Shown in pieces: positions 1-8,321 of a DNA stretch of 64,000 nucleotides. Origin of the DNA: DATARH01 sp963746885 (GTDB taxonomy: Bacteria > Pseudomonadota > Alphaproteobacteria > ATCC43930 > CGMCC-115725); contig CAVVDM010000014.1 in NCBI GenBank assembly GCA_963746885.1, forward strand, positions 248,001 through 312,000. The letters are read 5' to 3'. The position numbers and the translations under genes are program-made. Within the stretch, counting starts at the first letter, position 1, and every line of letters begins with the position of its first letter. A model generated the notes under the pieces. That model was not told the DNA's origin, ran no database searches, and saw nothing but the letters and a program-made list of their open reading frames with translations.

Positions 1-252
1 GTCAGTTCCGGCTTGGCGTTTCACGGGCCGCGACACACTGCCGGCAAGACACTTGCCGACCTCGGGGCCGACCCGCGTGTCATAAAGGCGCTGCTTGGCC
101 AGCGATCCCTATCCATCGCCATCCATTACAGCCAGGAAGCCGACCGGCGGCGTGCGGCGGCAGCAGCGGTCCACTTCCTAGAACAGCCGCGGAACGAAAA
201 AATGGAAAACCGTCGGGGCAGTTTTGGAAAACCGCCTCCTACACACCGTTGA
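1..252 (+). CDS. Tyrosine recombinase (phage/ICE integrase), C-terminal part
   Basis: The frame is open from the left edge, so only the C-terminal end of a tyrosine recombinase is visible. These enzymes integrate or excise mobile elements by strand exchange at att sites. It keeps the HxxR box (HGPRH, bases 22-36), an LGQRS box where many relatives have LGH, and the nucleophilic Tyr in HYSQ at 127-129. After the Tyr a tail of about 40 residues runs to TGA at 250-252. It ends 32 bases before the tRNA-Sec gene on the same strand, a usual place for an integrase. The decayed mobile genes, however, lie on the far side of the tRNA, so it may belong to another element to the left. Family assignment is firm; the element it serves is unknown. 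Confidence 0.85.
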   Translation, partial: VSSGLAFHGPRHTAGKTLADLGADPRVIKALLGQRSLSIAIHYSQEADRRRAAAAAVHFLEQPRNEKMENRRGSFGKPPPTHR

Positions 253-284
253 CGACTCCGAAAAACCCAGCAATTCTGTGCCTT

Positions 285-379
285 GGAAGAGTACCGCTCC
301 CGGTGGGGCGCGCGGGCTTCAAACCCGTTGGAGGGCGCGCAAGTGTCCTCGGTAGGTTCGACTCCTGCCTCTTCCGCCA
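285..379 (+). tRNA. selC: tRNA-Sec (UCA anticodon)
   Basis: The segment folds as a selenocysteine tRNA that reads UGA. It has the acceptor GGAAGAG pairing with CTCTTCC (369-375), a six-pair D stem (CGCTCC/GGGGCG) closed by a CGGT loop, the anticodon loop CTTCAAA giving UCA, a long variable arm of about eight pairs with a GCAA loop, a T arm with TTCGACT, and an encoded CCA at 377-379. The long D stem, long variable arm and UCA anticodon are specific to tRNA-Sec. Only seven acceptor pairs form; the eighth pair of the E. coli molecule would be a U:C mismatch here. selA, selB and selenoprotein genes are not in the window. tRNA-Sec genes are common integration sites for mobile elements. Confidence 0.93.
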
Positions 380-767
380 CATTTGTTTAATTTTCCTAAT
401 AAATCTGCCAAGAAGTCCGGTCGAGAGCCGACATGACCCATCTTTTGGCCCATGCGCCCCGCCCCTTTGATCATGTCAAAGCGCTCTTGGGGGGTTCCTC
501 AGAAATCGCGGCTACAGGCGTCCGCGCGAGCAGTAAGCGGAAGCCGATAGCTTCACGTGACTCGTGTAAACGCTCATAAAGCATAACTCGTCGATCAAAA
601 AATACGAGCACGCAGGGATACGCTCACTGCACCGTACGTCGAACCGGTTGCTATCGCGAGCAAGCGCCGCGTGCGGATAGGTCTGCGCGAACCGAAGCGC
701 ATTTTCGATCGTATTGCGTATATCCTCAATTAGCTCACTTTGATCTGAGTATACAGGCTCCGCGTTG
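380..767. other. Gene-free stretch after tRNA-Sec
   Basis: No coding frame with family-like sequence, hairpin terminator or copy of the tRNA 3' end is visible. The DNA is more A+T-rich than the chromosome to the right, as expected just inside an integrated element. Confidence 0.5.
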
Positions 768-1814
768 CTAAGACTCGCTATGGCAGAGGTTGGATCGGTT
801 AATAAAACTCGGAAATTCTACGGATCGGCTTAGCGCGTCCAGAAGTCCGAAAATATTTTCGTCCCGAGCAAACGTCAGATTCTGAAAATATCCGGCGAAC
901 CAAATTAACCGCTTTGCGGTTCGAATTAGCAATGGCATGTTAAGAACATCTTTATTTTCTAGCGTTGCGACGAGACCTGAATGGTTGGCCATACCCACCG
1001 GACCCTCGGCGGCTCCGAAAGCCTGCGGTTCGAGCCGGGGGAGCAGAGGAATGATGGAACCCTGTACTGAGAACTCCGGATTAACTATAGGCTTATCGCC
1101 GATAGAAGCCTCAAAAGCAACGAGCTGGAGAAAAATAGTCGAAATTTCGTGTGACGCGACAACTACATTAGGAGTGGTGTCAAGGTTATAATTTTGATTG
1201 AGCGCCTTCAAATAGGCCACAAGGCTTGCTTGTCGTTGTCGTCGCGCCTCCGATATGATCTTCGCGGCGGACAATCCCTCCGTCACCGCTCCAGTCGTAC
1301 GGGCATTAATTGCGAACCATTTAGTTCCCCCATAGCTGGGAGGCTATAGTGTGGAGTAGTGTTGAGTACTAAGGTCGATCTTCTGGAGGGCGTCACCGAG
1401 CAACGTGGGGTCCCATCCGGCATGCTCGCTTTCAACACGCCCAAAGTTTGCAAATCGTGAATATATATTTCCGTGTTAGGGAGAAGTGCTGAGCCAAGCG
1501 TTGCCAAAATTCGTCCCGTGAGGAGAATATCGAGCTCGTGCAGTACGTTTCGGACTACCACTAGGCGAATCCGATCGCGCAGAACGTGAATTTCGCTTCT
1601 TAAGAAAGACTCAAAATCGATCTTTTTTGAGTTGTTGTGGACGGATATCGGAAGTGACAGCTTTGATAGCAGGTCAGGTAAATCGACCGCGGCATAAAAG
1701 GGGCGACACGCGATGATGCCATATTGCATCGATCACCGTTGCGAGAGGTCCATTGCCGGCCCCGAGATTGATGATTATATCTTCTGTTGAAAATGAAATC
1801 TTCTCGTTGAGAAA
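768..1814 (-). pseudogene. Remnant of a class I SAM-dependent methyltransferase-like gene
   Basis: Read leftwards, three frames in succession look like one broken gene. The first, open from an in-frame TAG at 1815-1817, carries INLGAGNGPLA, a good SAM-binding motif I. A one-base shift near 1735 leads into the second frame, which holds an acidic strand end (YAAVDL) and VVRNVLHELD...PNTEIYIHD, typical of methyltransferase motif IV and the following helix. That frame stops at 1283, where another frame of 172 codons begins with an ATGA overlap and gives no family signal. Start codon and N-terminus are missing. The region is A+T-rich. The methyltransferase call rests on two motifs only; the C-terminal frame could be a separate gene. 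Confidence 0.45.
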
Positions 1815-2141
1815 CTACGTAAGGGCCGCAATTTGTGGGTCGCCGGGCGTAACCTTCCCGAGGCTGGGGCGGTTCGGGGGCTGATAGTCCCTCAAATCGC
1901 CTTCTTTAGGCGGCGCGTAATTCTGGTTGTGTCAGGGCGTGGCTCGTTCGCCATATGAATGATAATCCACGCATATGAATCCTATTTCCTATTTGGTGCG
2001 TCGGAAGGAGTATCTTTTCCGCCGACGATGCGGTCAAGGGCTGCCGCAGCCTTCGCGTCAGAGCCCAAATTTGCGCGGAATTGACCGTCGCAGAAATAGG
2101 CGATTTCGAACGGAGCGTAACATACTGAATTCGCATGAAAG
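1815..2141. other. Gene-free stretch in the decayed region
   Basis: A 76-codon frame on the minus strand (1906-2136) shows no recognisable sequence and is probably chance. I see no repeat or RNA gene. Confidence 0.4.
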
Positions 2142-2940
2142 TTAGTCCCTATTTCTGCGAAAATTATAGGGCACCGAGCCGGAGCCCCCTCGCAAGGAGC
2201 AATGCGCCAACTGCGCGGCCAAGCGTAAGAGGATGGCCCTCTGCCTCTCTACCGCTGCGCCATCAGTTCGCTGATGAAATGCACGTCGCGCGACAGACGT
2301 CGAGCTTCGGACTTTCCGGCGGGTCTTCCCACCTTTCCCACGTTTCCCACCCTGCCAACCGAAGCGCGCTGATAACGCGCCACCACCGGCGCTGTTCCAT
2401 GCAGTGTTCTCCACACCGACCTTTGAAACACCACGGAGTTTCGGTGCAACGTGTCGCTCGTAAATCCAATCTATTTCGGACTCATCAACGCGAGGAATGT
2501 TGAATAGATCGCCGGTATATGCCGCATCGGTTTCACTCGCGATCTTGATCCGATGCTCTGGCCCCGCCACGGGAAATCCGTAGATGAAGTCATTAACCGC
2601 CGGACCGTCGAGGTAAACAAAAATCGGGCAGCGGCTTTTGTCCCAAAGGGACTGGTCGTCTACTGTGAACCACAACAGCACCTGACGAGTGACTTTGAGG
2701 TTTTTATAAGGTCCACCAGAAAGTTCCGGGAGCCAAGCGCCGGCCGCGAGTAGGACACGTGTAGCATGAAAATCTCCAGCGTCGGTCACTACTCGCACAC
2801 GCCCCAGCTCAAGCACGGCCACGCCGAATCGGGTTTCCGCACCCGCCTCGGCAGCCAATTGTAACTGCGCCTCGATGCAGGCTTTCGGCCGCACAAACCC
2901 GCCGCCCTTTCGTGGTTGAACCGCCCCGGGTTTGTCGGAG
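2142..2940 (-). pseudogene. Fragment of an FAD-dependent sarcosine oxidase/amine oxidase-type protein
   Basis: The leftward frame contains the middle of a DAO-superfamily flavoenzyme related to monomeric sarcosine or N-methyltryptophan oxidase: GGGFVRPKACIEAQL, VLLAAGAWLPEL, RQVLLWF and FIYGFPV followed by a HRIKIASE segment. The N-terminal FAD-binding Rossmann motif (GxGxxG) is missing because homology starts at about 2940, where an IS3 sequence begins. The C-terminal third after about 2420 no longer resembles the family. The gene is therefore truncated at both ends and almost certainly inactive. Its substrate cannot be told. Confidence 0.65.
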
Positions 2941-2966
2941 GCTCCAACTTCTGAGAAGGTGGAGCG

Positions 2967-3179
2967 ATGACAAGCAAGACGACGAACAAGTTTTCGCCGG
3001 AGGTGCGCGATCGCGCGGTTGGGATGGTTTTGGATCACGAGCGGGAGCCCCCGTCGCGTTGGGGGGCGATCATCTCGATTGCCGGCAAGATCGGCTGCAC
3101 CGGGCAGACGCTGAGCGCCTGGCTGAAGAAGGCGGAGCGCGACAGCGGACGGGCCGCCGGCCCGACGACGGAAATATGA
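2967..3179 (+). mobile_element. IS3-family transposase OrfA (helix-turn-helix subunit)
   Basis: This 70-codon frame encodes the small DNA-binding OrfA of an IS3-family element. The sequence FSPEVRDRAVGMVLDH, then IAGKIGCTGQTLSAWLKKAE, is the usual N-terminal helix-turn-helix region; OrfA proteins normally run to about 90-110 residues, so the leucine-zipper end is missing. The frame stops where an inverted piece of orfB begins, so the normal OrfA-OrfB frameshift product cannot be made. The insertion interrupts the amine-oxidase fragment at about 2940. Terminal inverted repeats were not identified. Confidence 0.75.
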
Positions 3180-3198
3180 CCGGCGGCCGCTGCATCGT

Positions 3199-3390
3199 GG
3201 AGGGCTCGTTCATCATGGTCTCGGCCAACGCGTTGTCGTAGCTGTCGCCGACGCTGCCCACGGACGGCTCGATACCGGCCCCGGCCAGGCGCTCGGTGTA
3301 CATGATCGAGACGTATTGGCTGCCTCGATCGGTCATGCTTTCCAATTCAACTTCTACCGTGCCCTCGGGGCGCTCCAGCGTCAGACGTTC
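3199..3390 (-). pseudogene. IS3-family transposase OrfB fragment, inverted
   Basis: On the minus strand the peptide TDRGSQYVSIMYTERL followed by GSVGDSYDNALAET is the hallmark of the IS3 OrfB integrase core (rve domain), including the middle catalytic Asp and the conserved GDSYDNA helix. Only about 60 residues remain; the first catalytic Asp and the C-terminal end are gone. It lies immediately after OrfA but in the opposite orientation, so this is a rearranged remnant or two separate IS copies, not an intact element. The bases from 3390 to 3658 give no further recognisable sequence. Confidence 0.75.
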
Positions 3391-3658
3391 GAGCGGTCGG
3401 CGGACGCAGGCGACGACATTATGCCGGTCGGCAGCACGGAGGCAGCCGGCCGCGACACAACACCAGTGGGCGCGGGCGCGGCTTGCCTCGGCCAAGCGGC
3501 TGCCTGAGTCGAGGGATTCTGCGGATATCGAGGCGCCGGGTGAAGGAATTTTGCCGCCCAAGGTTGCCAGGATTTTGCACCCTCGCAATCTGGATAAAAT
3601 CCATTGCGGTTTATCCCGCCGTACCGGCCTTCGAGACGACAGGCCCCCAATTTGGTTT

Positions 3659-5290
3659 TCATTGGCCGGCTTTGTTAACGGTCATGTCCAGGCTCGCCAC
3701 GCCGCCAACCGTGGCTGTTAAGGGACGCCGCACTATTCCGCCGCACTTCGTGATTAGCGCCTCGGTGAATTGCTGAGTTCGAATGTTGTCACGTTCGAAG
3801 TTTCCTTGCGCTACCTCGTCCATGATCGCCGCCGCTCGCGCAAAGAGTTCGTCGGAACGGTCGGCATTCCAAAGTGCTTGCATCAGCGCGTCACAATACC
3901 GCGCGATCTCATTCGAATTTAGCCTTGCCAATGGGGCCGGATTCTCAAGCAACCTGACGGCCAACAACATATGATATCGTGCTGGCTTAAATTTCGCCGC
4001 CAGTCTGAGATTACGAAAAAGATACTCCAATTTGTAGAGTGCATATCCGGCGGCATAATACGGTTCCAGCTTGTGCCCCTCGGCGAATAGCTTCCCACTT
4101 GCGCTGCAACCCGCGCATAACTACGTGACGTACGGTGTGGTTCTTCCAAAAACATCGCTGCAAAGGCCCTAATCATATTCGTGGGAGTAACAATTCTTGC
4201 CTTCTCGATGTTGAGCCGATCATATTGCCGCGACCGCCTCTCATAGAACAGACGACGATCTTCAGGAAACGCTTGAAAATACTCTTCAAGGTGTTTGGCA
4301 AAATCGGTGACCGCGAAAAATTGTTTACGGCCTACGGCTGTCTGTCGGTTTGTAGCGCGGATAATCAATTCAATCACTTGCTCGTCTTCAGTTGCGATTA
4401 ACCGCATCGGAACCAAAACGCTATCGTCGAGTTCGTTCCTGGCATTGAATATCGCATGGCTGGTCTGACAGCCATTCACGATTTGAAAATTCTCGATTGT
4501 AAATCGCGATCCGGCATGACGTAGGATTCTCGTAATCACCGTGACGCCATTGTTCATTAGGACAAAACGTCTGCGCTGATGTGAGAGTCGCGATAATCTC
4601 GCTGTTAACGGGATTATCGCCCTGCCAATCCCTCACGTTGTCGTAGAAAATGCTTTGCAATATTTTGCCGTCCTCGTCCTTGATGATATTGATGAATTGG
4701 CGAACAGGCACGTAGCCCAAATATGCCTCGGTGATTCCTGGTATCTCGGGGATGTCTGTCCGGTTCTGAAATTGAAATTCGCGCGACAAGGCGTTCTTGC
4801 TTTCGCGATAGAGGCGCTGAACCTCATCGGCACCGAAGCATTGGAAATCGACGGAGCCAAAGAGATTGGTATTGGAGATGTCGGCGATCCCGGCCTGCCG
4901 CCGCGCCTCCAATGTCGCATCCTCCCTCCACTTCCCGGTCGTGACATAATAGAGCTTGCAGTCAGGGTTGCCATGCTTGAATTTGCCACTGAACTTGTAG
5001 ATAGCCGCCATGATCTCGGCTGCTGCCGTTACGTCCTCATTCCTGGGTAGCGCTGGTGTTGTTTTGAAGAAGTCATTTACGCCGTACGCGAACGTTCCGA
5101 TTTTCGCCGCATCAATGCCAGTATCGCCGCCAGCGCCGACGATGATGTCTGCGGTATCAAATGTCTGGCTGTACTGCCGCCGCAGCGCGACATAGGCAGT
5201 GAAATGTTCAAAGCGGGTATCTTGGGCGAGATGCGCTATGCCATTCGCGCCCGAAAATTCGTCAAGATATGCCTGGGTGACCCGATCCAG
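3659..5290 (-). pseudogene. AIPR-family (abortive infection/phage resistance) protein, frameshifted
   Basis: Three overlapping leftward frames join into one AIPR-type protein of about 540 residues. The N-terminal part has RFEHFTAYVALRRQY, then DIIVGAGGDTGIDAAKI, the conserved glycine/aspartate stretch of the family. The middle part has LMNNGVTVITR and FQIVNGCQTSHAIF, the family signature. The C-terminal part is helical. Breaks lie near 4565 and 4100. Upstream, the frame meets TGA just before CTG (5288-5290) at a run of five G, so the start is lost or shifted. AIPR proteins are linked to phage-abortive systems; the mechanism is poorly defined. Lower G+C and the IS neighbours support acquisition by transfer. 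I am fairly sure of the family, not of activity. Confidence 0.75.
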
Positions 5291-5455
5291 CGCGGTGCCC
5301 CCTCAAGGTGATAGGCGAAAGCGCACTCCTCATGAGGGATGTCATCCTATCTTAGACCAGTCGAGACAGCAACGCTACCAGAGACGCAGCCAGGGCATGT
5401 ACCGCCCTATGTTCCCTATGGTCAGCAACAATCTCGCGGAAAAAAGGCGCGCTCC

Positions 5456-5808
5456 GCGTCGCGCCGACCGAGCGATTTTCCTCCGAGGAAATCGACCGCG
5501 GCACGATGCCGGTCACCCGCTCCGATCCGGAGCAGACCAGCATCGAGCTCAAGATGCGCGTCTATCTCGCCGCGCATGCCGCCAAGCAGCACCAGGGGCA
5601 ATTCGCATGGAAGAACTTTCGCGTGCTGCTCGTCACGACCGATCGGCACCGGACCGGATCGATGATCGATGCGCTCGACCGGGTCCATATTCCGCGCAGC
5701 GTCCCGCCCTCGCTCTTCCTGTTTGCCACATTTGCAGATCTGGGCGTGGCCGATCCGCTTGAGCACGAGTGGCTGCACGGAAGCCGGCGGAAGGTTGATC
5801 TGGTCTGA
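5456..5808 (+). pseudogene. C-terminal fragment of a replication-relaxation-type protein
   Basis: The last 117 codons of this frame resemble the C-terminal half of proteins annotated replication-relaxation: ERFSSEEIDRGTMPV, then QTSIELKMRVY, and FRVLLVTTDRHRTGSMIDAL. These are found on plasmids, ICEs and actinobacterial and alphaproteobacterial genomic islands and have a winged-helix N-terminus. Here the N-terminal DNA-binding part is absent; the frame is closed by TAG at 5353-5355 and lacks a plausible start before the homologous part. It follows the AIPR remnant and precedes small plasmid-type genes, consistent with a decayed mobile region. Confidence 0.55.
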
Positions 5809-5982
5809 GGTGGTGCAATCCCCCGACGCTCCCCCTCGCTTGACGAACCGCAACCGCCGCGTACGCTGAACGCAGGCTCCGCCATCCCTTCGAGCCGCAT
5901 GTCCGCGCTGGCAGGCGCCAGGCACGCCCTGACGCCTGCTCACGTAGGACATCGCAACACCAGCTCGACATGGAGAGTACAC

Positions 5983-6090
5983 ATGGCGGAGAGACAGCCA
6001 GCCGCACCGACGCACCGCGTCTACACGGTCATTCGCCGCGAGGGACAGGACGAAATGCCGCGCGGGGGTCAAGGAGGGCGCCGGCGATGA
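5983..6090 (+). pseudogene. N-terminal remnant of a small ICE/plasmid-type protein
   Basis: A short frame starts at ATG 5983 and reads THRVYTVIRREGQDE, which matches the opening of a family of about 70-residue proteins seen on rhizobial and sphingomonad conjugative elements. The rest of that family's sequence is missing and the frame turns into a glycine/arginine tail. Its TGA overlaps the ATG of the next gene (ATGA at 6087-6090). I rely on remembered family sequence, so this is tentative. Confidence 0.35.
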
Positions 6091-6329
6091 GCCCCGAGAT
6101 GCGCCGCGCCAAGCTCGCCAAGCTGTGCGAGATCGAGGGCTTCGACGACGAGAACGACCTGTTCGCGGCGTCGATCAGCGACAGCGTCTGCCCGGCGATC
6201 TGTTGCAATCCGGACAACCCGGGATGCGACTACACGGCCGAGATGGAGCCCGACCAGGATCGCGGGTGGTGCGAGGAGTGCGAGCGCGGGACGCTGGTGT
6301 CCGGCCTCGCGCTCGGGGGCCTCACTGAT
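6087..6329 (+). CDS. Small cysteine-rich phage/plasmid-type protein
   Basis: The protein begins MSPEMRRAKLAKLCEIEGF and has a cysteine cluster (CPAICC, C in PGCDYT, then WCEEC) that could bind zinc, followed by EPDQDRGW and a hydrophobic end. It resembles small proteins of unknown function carried by alphaproteobacterial phages and conjugative elements. The start overlaps the previous frame by ATGA. The frame as given runs on into the next gene to 6536. A single lost base in the GGGGG run near 6316 would restore a TGA overlapping the next ATG at 6328, which is how such genes are normally packed. Function unknown. Confidence 0.5.
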
Positions 6330-6607
6330 GACCGGCGAGCGTTAGGTCTACGCGCTCACCGACTGGTCGGTCGAGAAGTGCGAGCGGGGCTGGTATTTCG
6401 CCCGCTCCGCCAACCGCCACAGCAACGGCGATTGGCGAGGCGTGCGAGCGGGGCTGGTATTTCGCCCGCTCCGCCAACCGCCACAGCAACGGCGATTGGC
6501 GAGGCCCGTACCGTTCCGAAGCCAGCGTCGCGATGATGATCGCTCGCCATCTTCGCCGCGAGATTGCCGAACGCTACCAGCGCCAGGTGAACGGGGGGGC
6601 GCGGTGA
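6328..6607 (+). pseudogene. Small element-borne gene broken by an amber codon and a 64-bp duplication
   Basis: From ATG 6328 the frame reads MTGER, then TAG (6343-6345), then VYALTDWSVEKCERGWYFARS. After the second copy of a 64-bp tandem duplication the same protein resumes as NGDWRGPYRSEASVAMMIAR and ends at TGA 6605-6607, which overlaps the GTG of the next frame. Removing one repeat copy and reading through TAG gives a continuous protein of about 70 residues. The duplication length is not a multiple of three, so the gene cannot be read through. Product unknown; small proteins of this look are typical cargo beside DUF3768. Confidence 0.5.
6378..6505. repeat. Perfect 64-bp tandem duplication
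   Basis: Bases 6378-6441 are repeated without change at 6442-6505. The copies begin GTGCGAGCGGGGCTGG and end TTGGCGAGGC. Perfect identity points to a very recent duplication or an assembly artefact; it disrupts the small gene that contains it. Confidence 0.9.
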
Positions 6608-6650
6608 GCGTCGAGAAGATCCGGGCGCTCAACGATGCGTCCGGACGACG

Positions 6651-6926
6651 ATGACCGGCGGCAAGGTGTTCCTCACCGCCGGCGTCGACGCGCTGCCGTC
6701 GGACGTGAAAGCTGTCGTGATCCGCCGCGTGGCGACGTTCTCGGAATTCACGCCGGACAACGACCCACGCCAGGAGCACGACTTCGGCAACTTCACGCTC
6801 GCCGGGCGGAAGTTCTTCTGGAAGATCGACTATTTTGACGCGGCGATGGAGTTTGGATCGGAAGACCCGGCCGACGTGTCGAAGACGACCCGCGTGCTGA
6901 CGATCATGCGCGCCGAAGAATATTAA
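6651..6926 (+). CDS. DUF3768 family protein
   Basis: The 91-residue product matches DUF3768: GGKVFLTAGVDALPSDVK, then FTPDNDPRQEHDFGNF, FFWKIDYFD, and DPADVSKTTRVLTIMRAEEY at the C-terminus. The family is frequent on alphaproteobacterial plasmids and conjugative elements; its function is unknown. The normal N-terminus, SVEKIRALNDA with a GTG at 6604 overlapping the previous stop, lies just upstream but one base out of frame, so the true gene probably started at 6604 and is shifted near 6640. It is the last recognisable mobile-type gene before ordinary chromosome. Confidence 0.75.
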   Translation: MTGGKVFLTAGVDALPSDVKAVVIRRVATFSEFTPDNDPRQEHDFGNFTLAGRKFFWKIDYFDAAMEFGSEDPADVSKTTRVLTIMRAEEY

Positions 6927-7181
6927 CCTCTCGCCCCGCCGTGCACGGGGCGTTTGCTTGCCGGCGGTCCCTAGGATCGTGTAGCTAAGGAATGGCCCGA
7001 AGACCTGGGTTCTGCCCCTAATCCGCCCCTTTGTGCTATAAGCCATTGAAACCGCACGTCGCACAAGGAATGACGACCTTGCTGCGCAACGGCATGACGT
7101 TCCTCCGGTTGGTTGCGAATGATGCCGGTTAGCCGGCATTTGGAATGGGATCGGCGGCGCCCCGGCCAACTCCCGGCTAAT
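6927..7181. other. Junction between accessory region and chromosome
   Basis: No gene is visible. I looked here for a second copy of the tRNA-Sec 3' end, as expected at an att site, and did not see one. Confidence 0.4.
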
Positions 7182-8267
7182 TCAGCGGGGCGGGGCGGCG
7201 ACGCCACCCCGCATCTCATGCACGACGACGCCGAGGCGGCGCGGCGGCGGCGCCAGCCACAGCGGATGCGCCAGGCTCGTCGCCACGTCGTTTTCCCCGG
7301 CCTGCCAGCGGCGCAACACCGCCTCCGAAGAGAAATCGCCCATCTTGGCGGCGATCTCCTCGGCATTGCCCTCATGCACGAGGTGGAGGATCGTCATCGT
7401 CGCTTCGCTGGCCTCGGCGAGGCATTTGCGAATATCGCTATCACGACGCAGCGCCGCCGGCACGCGCTCGCCCAACAGAGCGATCATCCGGCGCAGATCG
7501 TGGTTGCGCCGCAATGCCGCGATCTCGCGCGCCGAGCGACTGATGCCGCCGCCGCCGCCGCCGGGGACCGGGTCGTAGCCGTCGATGACGAAGCACAGCG
7601 TATCGGCCGGCCGGGCATCGTCAAGTGCTGCGACCGACACTGCGCTGCCGCCATAGCGCTGGTTGTCGATCACGATCGGGGGCAGGCCGGGCAGCGCGGT
7701 GCTCGCCAGCACATGGTCGGGGCCCAGCACATGGCGGTCGTTGTCGAAATACGTCTCCGCGCCGGTGACCAGGTTGACCGCGCCGAGCGCGACCCGCACT
7801 GCGCCGGAATTGACCCGATCGAAATCGACGACAGCCTCGACGAGTTCGCGCAGCTCGTCGGGCCGGGCGATCGGCTTGTCGCGAGGCGGGGCGACTTGCG
7901 CACCCTGCCGCAACGGAACGCAGCCGGCCAACCAGCCGCCCAGCCGACGTGCAGCCCCGCCCTCGCTGCGCGTCGTCACGCGCCGGCTCAGTTCCTGCCA
8001 GAACTGGCGCAGCCGAAAGATCCGCTCATGCGGCAGATTGCCGGCGATGATGGCGGCGTTGACCGCGCCAATCGCCGTGCCGGCGATCCAGTTCGGCCGG
8101 ACCCCGCAATTCTCCAGCGCGGCGTAAGCGCCCGCCTGATAGGCGCCGAGCGCAGCGCCGCCCGATAGCACCAGCGCTATCCGATCGAAACGGGCCAAGC
8201 TCTTGTCGGATCGTGCGCGCGCCACACTCCGCTCCCTGCAACAAACCCGTTGATCGAGGCTCATCAT
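7182..8267 (-). CDS. Patatin-like (RssA/DUF3734-type) protein lacking catalytic residues
   Basis: The 361-residue protein has the patatin fold signature: the oxyanion loop LVLSGGAALGAYQAG (33-47) and the elbow WIAGTAIGAVNAAIIAGN. Active patatins carry GxSxG at the elbow and a DGG/DGA motif. Here residues 63-67 read GTAIG (Ser to Ala) and the second motif reads RYGGSAV at about 204-210, without the Asp. Both members of the Ser-Asp dyad are therefore absent, while the rest, including the C-terminal region typical of DUF3734 patatins (LRRWQAGENDV...HPLWL), is conserved. It may be a pseudoenzyme that binds lipid or a partner. No signal peptide is visible. It stands alone next to a cytochrome gene on the same strand. 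Two nearby starts (8267, 8264) are possible. Confidence 0.85.
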   Translation of the reverse strand: MMSLDQRVCCRERSVARARSDKSLARFDRIALVLSGGAALGAYQAGAYAALENCGVRPNWIAGTAIGAVNAAIIAGNLPHERIFRLRQFWQELSRRVTTRSEGGAARRLGGWLAGCVPLRQGAQVAPPRDKPIARPDELRELVEAVVDFDRVNSGAVRVALGAVNLVTGAETYFDNDRHVLGPDHVLASTALPGLPPIVIDNQRYGGSAVSVAALDDARPADTLCFVIDGYDPVPGGGGGGISRSAREIAALRRNHDLRRMIALLGERVPAALRRDSDIRKCLAEASEATMTILHLVHEGNAEEIAAKMGDFSSEAVLRRWQAGENDVATSLAHPLWLAPPPRRLGVVVHEMRGGVAAPPR

Positions 8268-8321
8268 AAAAGGTCGCCACCAAGCGTCCAGTGCCGAAAC
8301 GCGCGCCCGGCTGTTTGGCAG

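Noticed and set aside
2199..2290. Possible tRNA fragment near TGGCGCAGCGGTAGAG on the minus strand
   Set aside because: Only a D-arm-like stretch is present; no anticodon arm or T arm could be matched.
6927..7181. Possible attachment-site repeat of the tRNA-Sec 3' end
   Set aside because: No stretch matching TTCGACTCCTGCCTCTTCC was found.
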